Part shown: one piece after another, positions 57,759 to 64,000 of the stretch
How positions within the stretch are numbered: position 1 is the stretch's first letter
Layout: each line of letters begins with the position of its first letter
Assembly: GCA_028671895.1 (NCBI GenBank)
Contig: CM053809.1
Coordinates: 30,107,501-30,171,500 of the forward strand
Source: Oenanthe sinensis
Taxonomy: Eukaryota > Streptophyta > Magnoliopsida > Apiales > Apiaceae
Direction of reading: 5' to 3'
Length of the DNA stretch: 64,000 bases
The notes under the pieces: model-generated
The model's input: the letters and a program-made list of their open reading frames with translations, nothing else
Databases searched by the model: none
Told to the model about the DNA's origin: nothing
Program-made: the position numbers and the translations under genes

Positions 57759-59651
57759 CTATCTTTTTCTGGACATGGACATAGCATGACCTTCAAAAAG
57801 TTCCTCTATCATCGTCTCGATATCTTCTGGTTGATACTTTATATACTTATCGACGTGTGATCTTGAGTTTTCCAATACATGCCTATATCTTCCTAGAAAC
57901 GATCTGTATGCCGGAGTTACTACTGCTGCTATGGAAACTCTGAGCTCTGACAGAAGCTGCTCGTCAGACACTATCCATGTACTCTGCGTCTTATGTATTT
58001 CTTCAAACATGTTATTGAAATTTTTGAATTTTTCTTTTAAAATCGTTTTTGAGACCCTACCATTCCCTTGTTGCAGCCCCTCAAGATTTATACACTGCAA
58101 CAATCTATTCCACGTGTCTCTTTGGTAACTCTTGTGATAATGTCTTACAACGGTTGATCTCTTCCTGCACCATGTGTCACCCATTACCTGATGGATCTCT
58201 TGGGTCCCCTTCACCTTCTGCAATATGTATCTCCCGTTGTTCATTAAAAATATGTAACACAGAGAAAGGTTTTTATATAGTTTTGATTTGGACTCTAGGT
58301 TTGCATCCAACAGATCCATGACTTCCACCAACTGTTGAGAGAATGGTGATGGATTGTCCGATGATTCATCAGTCTCAAATTTGGTGTTCTTTTGGAATAC
58401 TTGTTTGAGTGTCTCATTGTATTCGCAGGCGTATTTTAGATAGTTCATTACATAACGTGTCAGGGGGTGCACAGCACCTCCAGGGACTGGAACTTTTGCA
58501 ACATCGCTCTTAATGGAGTTCTCGAGATCAGTGAAGCTGTTGATGGCTGCCTCGCCAATTCTACCTTCAGCATTCTCGATCTCGGATTTGAGCTCATTCT
58601 CGGAGTCACTATTAGTATCAGATTGAGGGCTGATGGCGGGGACAAGATCGCGAAGAGTCTCGTACATGTCAAGGAATTTGAAAAGCTTCTCGGTGGAGCT
58701 TTTGGTAATAGCCACAGCCTCGGAGAAATCAAGGAGCTGAGTCAAGAGGGTTCTTGCAAGGTTAGCAAAAAGGCTCTGACTAATACATGGATAGTCGGCA
58801 AAGATAGAATCTACTAGTTTACGTTCTCTTGGTAAGAGGACAGTTGAGCAGTGCTTAACCACTCTGTTCCAACGTGCAATTTCACCTTCCAGTGAGTCCC
58901 AATTCATTTTATGTATGTGCTCAATATTATATTTTTCATACCCCAGCTTTTCAAGTTCGTCCTTGAACACATTACGCCTTTCGATTGTGTAAACTTGCTG
59001 GCATTCTGTTTCATAGCCTGAACAAACCATGGTGTAAGCCAAAATCTTTAGCTTTTCCATCTGCCCTGATTCCTTGATCTGATCATCCTCCGACTCCGAA
59101 ATCAAGCAGCAGTCCTTTTTGCAATCTTCTAGGAGATTCCAAAATGCGTCTTCTATGAACATCATCGCTCGCTGTAAAACTGAGCTTGTCCGATTCAGGG
59201 ATGAAGCAGTGTCTTTTGAGGAAAATTCAGTAAATGCATTGGTCAATTTGTAAATTTGCTTCACAGCTGTTATAAAACTTTCTTCTTCTCCTTTTTCCGT
59301 TGTGGTCATTCCAAATCTATGACCAGAGGTAGTATACATGGAAATTCGAGATTCGACAAGTTTGGACATGGCCTCAACGGACTCGGGGACATCTGGAGGA
59401 GCAGAAGTATTAGAGAGATCATCGATGAATTGGTCAATTTCGGAACAAAGTTGATTAACATTGCTAGTAAAAATCTCAGTATCATCGTGATTATTATGAA
59501 GATCAGGTGAAGCATGGAGTTTTTCATCTGGTTGAAAAGCAATGATGTTAGGGGAACGGGGAGTTCTGGGGCTGATGGAAAAATCGCCTTTTTTGTAGCC
59601 ATTTATGCGAGTAAAACTACCAAATTTGACAGCCTGCTGATTCTTCTCCAT
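57759..59651 (-). CDS. EXO70 exocyst subunit, intronless
   Basis: 630 residues from MEKNQQAVKFGSFTRINGYK, close to normal EXO70 length. EXO70 tethers secretory vesicles at the plasma membrane as part of the exocyst and binds phosphoinositides through its basic C terminus. Recognised blocks: MNWDSLEGEIARWNRVVK, LPRERKLVDSIFADYP, FKFLDMYETLRDLVPAI, VPVPGGAVHPLTRYVMNYL, FLMNNGRYILQKVKG, GDTWCRKRSTVVRHYHKSYQ, VTPAYRSFLGRYRHVLE, YIKYQPEDIETMIEELFEG. Absence of introns points to the expanded plant clades (B or H) and away from the intron-rich EXO70A. A possible H-clade member, which would suggest defence or cell-type-specific secretion, but this needs a tree. No stop or frameshift. Confidence 0.93.
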   Translation of the reverse strand: MEKNQQAVKFGSFTRINGYKKGDFSISPRTPRSPNIIAFQPDEKLHASPDLHNNHDDTEIFTSNVNQLCSEIDQFIDDLSNTSAPPDVPESVEAMSKLVESRISMYTTSGHRFGMTTTEKGEEESFITAVKQIYKLTNAFTEFSSKDTASSLNRTSSVLQRAMMFIEDAFWNLLEDCKKDCCLISESEDDQIKESGQMEKLKILAYTMVCSGYETECQQVYTIERRNVFKDELEKLGYEKYNIEHIHKMNWDSLEGEIARWNRVVKHCSTVLLPRERKLVDSIFADYPCISQSLFANLARTLLTQLLDFSEAVAITKSSTEKLFKFLDMYETLRDLVPAISPQSDTNSDSENELKSEIENAEGRIGEAAINSFTDLENSIKSDVAKVPVPGGAVHPLTRYVMNYLKYACEYNETLKQVFQKNTKFETDESSDNPSPFSQQLVEVMDLLDANLESKSKLYKNLSLCYIFLMNNGRYILQKVKGTQEIHQVMGDTWCRKRSTVVRHYHKSYQRDTWNRLLQCINLEGLQQGNGRVSKTILKEKFKNFNNMFEEIHKTQSTWIVSDEQLLSELRVSIAAVVTPAYRSFLGRYRHVLENSRSHVDKYIKYQPEDIETMIEELFEGHAMSMSRKR

Positions 59652-61455
59652 TTTGGTTTGTATAATTAAATTATTAATTAATATTAATTATGCATGCATG
59701 CATGCGAAGGAAGAAGGTGGTTTAGTTTAGGAGGAGGGAGTAGAATCAAACAAGCAGCCAGGGAGGGAGAAAATTGGATTGTATGTGAGGAGGTTAATGA
59801 ATGTTAGATTTTATGTGGCTGTTAGTAAATCTAAACGTAATTAGCAATAGTGTGTGTTACAAATTTGTTTGTGGCGTTGATGAAGCGATGACCCGGTTAT
59901 CATGTTCCTGTTTGCTTGACACCTTGGCATGCCAATGTTGTTGCAGGTAGAGCACTCCAATGTGGTGTGTTAATTAAAATTTTCAATATTGATAAATTAT
60001 TTTAAAAAATAATAAAATGTTTTCTCTTTTTTCAATAATATTTTGACATTTTTTCTAGAAAATTTTACTCTAATGATGGGCACTCAAAGTTGTTGATCTT
60101 TAATACATGTATAATTAATATTACGTATGAATATTTATGATTTTAATGTGAGGGTGCTAAAAGTTGACAATTTTGATTGGCACCTCTCTCACTCCAATGA
60201 AGTGTCAACAAGAGTGTTATGCCACATCATAACATGCAGCACTTTGACACTCTTTTTGACACCCATTGGAGATGCCCTTCCATGGCCTATCAACTCAACA
60301 AGAAATTTCCGGCTGGCTGCATTTTAATTTTCAGTTTTAAAATAGAGAAAATTTTTCGGTCATCCTTAGGTAAGTTATCTAAATTTATAATAATTTTGTA
60401 TCTAGAACCGAGTGTAATAATATTTTTGTAATAATAAAATGCACCCTTATATTTACAAAAATAATTTGTGATATGCTATTTTTTTTCTTTTAATCTTAGT
60501 TAGTTACCTAAGGTCCAAGAGTATTAATCACTTTAAAATATCGTGTTTGTATAATTAATAAAAATTTATTTAAAATTAAAAGTTGGTGATATTTTACACT
60601 TTGTTTGGAATTGTTTAAAAATCTATACTAAAGTCGATTGACTTTTCTCACCCTGTTTGACGAAATGAGATTAACCCTTGCATCATGTTTTAATTAACCC
60701 TTACATCTTGTATTCTTACCAGAATTTCTTCAGTAAACAGATTTGATAATGGGATTTTCATAATTTGTCCTGCGACAATTAAAATAACAAACTTTAACAA
60801 AGTTGAAGTTCATGAAATGAAATTTAATGATGGGTCATGTAAAAACAACAAATATAATTTAAAATTTTCCATCCAAATTTATGAGTTTTTATTTCGGTTC
60901 GAAAAAATCAACTTAGAATTAAAATTAGGTATAATCTTTTAAAATTTAGAAATTATTATAATAATTTAAAATCTCTATTAAATATTCAGGTTAACTAACT
61001 TTAAAATTTTATTATAATTTATAAAAATTAATATCATCGTCTAAATATACGGTTGCAAATTTATTTTTACTTTTAATAATCTACAAATTACACCATTATA
61101 ATATATTTATCCAAATAAATAGTAATTTAAAGTTAAAAGTTTTCACATTACCAGTTCTTGTTTGTTCCTTGAGTTTTTGGTTTTGCAACTACAACTTCAA
61201 CCCAACCCCTGTATAAAAAGATGAGAAACGTAAAAATTGTTATATATTAAGTACCATGATCTACGAAATTGATTGACTGACGGGTGACAATTATTGAAGT
61301 TGTTGTAAGAGCGAAGCATATAAGTCTTACCCCGTGCTTAAACTAGTAACATAGATGATGCTTCAATCCTCGTTCATCTGATCTGACCAACGTAATCTTC
61401 TGTAGTTGACGAGTCAGTTGTACACACACACACACACAATATAAGTGTGTTTGAA
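59652..61455. other. EXO70 promoter side and AT-rich spacer
   Basis: Upstream of the EXO70 ATG there is a TGCATGCATGCATGC tract (59692-59705), which contains RY (CATGCA) motifs. The rest is AT-rich without a recognised gene. Confidence 0.5.
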
Positions 61456-61561
61456 ATGGGTTGTTTTGGTTCAAAGGCCTCAAAACAGCAACATCAGCAG
61501 ACGAATGATCACAAACATAGTCATCCAACACACCCCGCCAGCATATCTCCATTATCTTCTG
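61456..61561 (+). CDS. Possible first exon of an N-myristoylated protein, partial
   Basis: ATGGGTTGTTTTGGTTCAAA encodes MGCFGSKASKQQHQQTNDHK, followed by a His/Pro/Ser-rich stretch ending at SPLSSG with a good donor (CTTCTG|GTTAGT). Met-Gly-Cys with Ser at position 6 is an N-myristoylation and palmitoylation signal, as in membrane-bound cytoplasmic kinases and small GTPase-like proteins. A TATA-like AATATAAG lies only 18 bases upstream, so the real TATA may be elsewhere. No following exon was recognised before the window ends. The family is not identified. Confidence 0.45.
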
Positions 61562-62520
61562 GTTAGTTAGTTTCCCTTTATGGAGCTTGTGTGTGTATCT
61601 ATGTCAATGTTTGTGTGTACTATTGACTTATCTGATTTGGGTATTTTGTGAATCATTGTTAATTTTTCAATTAATTTGGTGTGTCATTTCAATTGTTCAT
61701 CCCCATCAGCTTTAATCCGCGAATTATTTGTTTATTAATTTAAGACCACAGTGATTTTCAGGATATCGTATTTGATAATATAAGGGTTGGCTTCATTTGT
61801 TTGCCAAAAAATAACTTATCTTGGATTTTTTTCCCCAGAAATACTCCAAACATCATTTTCTGATAAATCATTTCCAAGGGAAAATGTTTTCATCTTTTTG
61901 GAAATTATTTTCTAGAAATTCATAATATTTTCCAAAGGAATTGTCCTCCTTCCAAAAGCATTTTATTTTCCTAAGATCAAACACATCTAAAAATTATGAT
62001 TTTCATGTGCTTGACTTTTGAAAAATATTTTCGAGAAGCAAACGAGTCTAAGATGAATAGCTGGATTCATTTTTTTGGGTAATTTTAGTTAACATTTAAT
62101 TTAGTATTTGGTAAATTTTGACTTAAAAAATAAAATTCATATAATCTGAAAATAAAACAAAATTAATATACAAAATACAGAATACATTAAGGTTAAGTTT
62201 CAAGTTAAAATACATAAAATGCAAGAGAAACACTGAAATAGGGCTTAGGGTTCAGCATAAAAGGGTCCGTTTAATAAGTTAGAGCATTTACAAGAGTATC
62301 TTAGTTCACTCTCTAAATATAATATAAAAAATTAGCTCTTAGTCATCTAGTATGATTCCATCTCCAGTAGTGTTCTCTATATCCTCTCTTTATTTAGTGT
62401 TTATTTTTAAACGTACAATGAATATATATAGTAAAAAATAAATCCGGGAGAGAAAGGTGGCACTTTTATGAATATAGCATATTGGAGATGTCCTCGTCCT
62501 GACTTAATGAATTGATGACA
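61562..62520. other. Intron or 3' flank of the possible myristoylated gene
   Basis: AT-rich sequence without a second exon that I can recognise. Confidence 0.4.
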
Positions 62521-62524
62521 TGGG

Positions 62525-62770
62525 TATTAACTTACACATTCTCCTAAAATCTCAATCTCAAGGTATCGGGGGGGGGGGGGGACTTAATTGGATCTTATAT
62601 TATTCAAACACTCCCCATCACTATTAGCCTTGCTCGCTGGATAGGAGGGACTCGAACTCGAGACCTCTTCCAATGTAAGTTCTGATTCCATGTTAAGTTA
62701 GCAATTCTCCTAAAACCTCAAGGTATAATGTATTAGCCTTTATGTTTTCACGGTATCTACATGAACGTTG
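62525..62770 (-). mobile_element. TRIM-like element, minus strand, with a G14 tract
   Basis: Two similar parts contain (plus strand) TTCTCCTAAAA(C/T)CTCAA..AAGGTAT (62540-62567 and 62709-62729). On the minus strand, CTTAACATGGAATCAGAAC near 62685 looks like an LTR end followed by a tRNA-Met primer-binding site; TGTTTGAATAATATAAGATC (near 62600) resembles the start of the TRIM LTRs in the ACR intron. A run of 14 G lies at 62568-62581. The two TRIM sites seem to belong to related families. Confidence 0.5.
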
Positions 62771-63699
62771 GAGACAATCCTCTCAAAGGTGTACTAACTT
62801 TGGTAGACGCCTTCCTATTCTCTTCTATTGATATAAACGGCTAGGGCTTTTCTCTCTAAACCGTGTGTGCAACTTATTAGAGAAAATTACATCTTTATGC
62901 ATATGACCTATAGGTTATTATTACGTTGTCAATAATTTTAATATCAAATAATAACATTATTATAAGCACTAAGCATTCATCTAACAATACATCATTATTA
63001 CCTAAGTAATAATAACAAAATTGGTGATTGGGCAGAAACCTTTGTGACCAATGTTTAAATGTAATTTAAACATTTTTAACCTTGATATTATTGATTAAAC
63101 TCGAGTTATGGATTGTGTCATCCTCTTCATATTTTAATCTTTATATTCTTGATTAATAAGTAGGCTATTAAACAAATCTATATTTGAGCACGATCATACA
63201 TTCCATAGTTTTACTCAATCAAGAGGTCAATAATATTACTCCTAAAATAGAATAGTTAAATTTCATCTATATCATTCATATTCCTCACACGATTCATAGT
63301 GTACTCAATATCCAGCTTTATCATTACCTTGTCAAATGACAAGGTAACTTTGTATGAGCTCAAGGTATATAAATTAACGTATAGAAATATAAAGGTTTCT
63401 AGTCAGGGACTATTACATCATTATCACTGTATGAATTACTTATAACACTTTATATTATTTATAATGTAGAAATCTCATGATGGGTCTGTCTCATAGACTA
63501 TACTCTTACATGTATTTATGTATTGACTTGGTATCTCTATACCAATTACTAATGAGTTTTGATCATCAATCAGCGGACATACTAGTCTCAAAGTATTAAT
63601 GTATCCTTCAAGAATACTACTTGTAATATTTAATACTACTTGCATAGAGACTTTTAAGAATAATAATACAATTAACTTAATATATAATGTCATTTTAAG

Positions 63700-63860
63700 T
63701 CACATTCACACACTCTAGGTTGAAGGGCCACCAGTGTGGTCTTCCCCCTCAGTTAGTCCGATTTACATGTCACGTGTTGGGTTACATGTCACGTGTTGGG
63801 TCTGAGGCGGTCTGGCGTGATACCGGTTGGGGTGTCTGGAAATTATACTTAAAATTATAC
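63700..63860 (+). mobile_element. SINE-like repeat, copy 2 (partial)
   Basis: CACACTCTAGGTTGAAGGGC, CACCAGTGTGGTC, CAGTTAGTCCGATTTACATG, TGAGGCGGTCTG and GATACCGGTTG follow the same order as in the repeat at 7900-8110 (minus strand). The B-box end is missing. A 19-base word (TTACATGTCACGTGTTGGG) is tandemly doubled here. Confidence 0.65.
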
Positions 63861-63918
63861 AATTGGTATTATAATACTAAGAACATCTATTGACACATTA
63901 AATATAATAAGCATATAC

Positions 63919-64000
63919 TTCCTCTGTCCCATTCATTTCTTTACACTTTCCTTTTTGGGATGTCCCTCTCAATTTTTTACATTTCAAAACTTACCAAAAA
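63919..64000. mobile_element. Stowaway-like MITE start, cut by the right edge
   Basis: CTTCCTCTGTCCCATTCATT, then TCTTTACACTTTCC, matches the terminal consensus also present at position 1 (CTCCGTCCCATTCATTTG). Only the left end is inside the window. Confidence 0.6.

Noticed and set aside
62637..62672. tRNA-like GGACTCGAACTCGAGACC word
   Set aside because: Looks like an inverted B-box, but no cloverleaf can be formed with the flanks; lies inside the TRIM-like region.
63330..63356. Perfect 11-base inverted repeat TTACCTTGTCA..TGACAAGGTAA with a 2-base gap
   Set aside because: Too short and isolated to call a terminator or element; such hairpins occur by chance in AT-rich spacers.
1..64000. 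CRISPR arrays, operons or prokaryotic-type defence systems
   Set aside because: None expected or seen; introns, LTR elements and plant families show this is plant nuclear DNA, and the direct repeats found have transposon or microsatellite structure.

Overview
This is a stretch of plant nuclear DNA, almost certainly from a core eudicot. The genes have plant-type introns, the protein families are plant-specific (LAZY1, ACR, CC-type glutaredoxin, EXO70, a GYF protein of the EXA1 type), and the spaces between them are AT-rich and full of plant transposons: Stowaway-like MITEs, Mutator and hAT derivatives, a Copia LTR element, TRIMs, SINEs and a LINE fragment. I cannot name the species. The genes belong to unrelated processes and are not an operon; gene-bearing islands alternate with repeat-filled spacers.

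Layout. 0.3-2.0 kb: a LAZY1-type gravitropism gene on the minus strand, with its last micro-exon apparently beyond the left edge and an in-frame stop that a shifted splice acceptor can avoid. 2-14 kb: a spacer with a SINE, a Mutator-type MITE carrying an organellar trnE fragment, a LINE remnant, and two elements with long terminal inverted repeats. 14.1-14.8 kb: a short intronless conserved plant gene. 15.4-16.9 kb: a broken GRAS gene fragment in repeat DNA. 18.0-23.3 kb: a decayed Copia element on the minus strand with both LTRs. 24.4-28.1 kb: a complete seven-exon ACR (ACT-domain repeat) gene with a TRIM array in its long intron, followed by a 1.7 kb hAT element with a perfect 8-bp target duplication. 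30.9-34.3 kb: a complete seven-exon chloroplast cyclophilin gene (CYP20-2 type), minus strand. 35.2-42.6 kb: a complete eleven-exon GYF-domain gene of the EXA1 type, minus strand, 1637 codons of product, with one GC-AG intron.

43.3-52.3 kb is transposon territory. It holds a hairpin element inserted in a TA microsatellite, repeated Helitron-like 5' ends, a lone first exon of an IPUT1-like glycosyltransferase, and an internally deleted Mutator-like element. In that element a MuDR-type transposase ORF (plus) and a spliced DUF1985-type gene (minus) converge and run into each other at about 49.04 kb. 54.9-55.4 kb: a CC-type glutaredoxin gene (minus). 57.8-59.7 kb: an intronless EXO70 gene (minus). 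61.46 kb: a possible first exon of an N-myristoylated protein gene (plus) that runs off the right edge. Further SINE, TRIM and Stowaway copies end the window.

Most useful for follow-up: the LAZY1 stop and splice shift, the transposase/DUF1985 junction with its related repeats on both sides, the trnE fragment inside a MITE, the TRIM array, and the EXA1 GC-AG intron. Exon coordinates were read by hand from splice-site consensus and reading frame, without transcript evidence.
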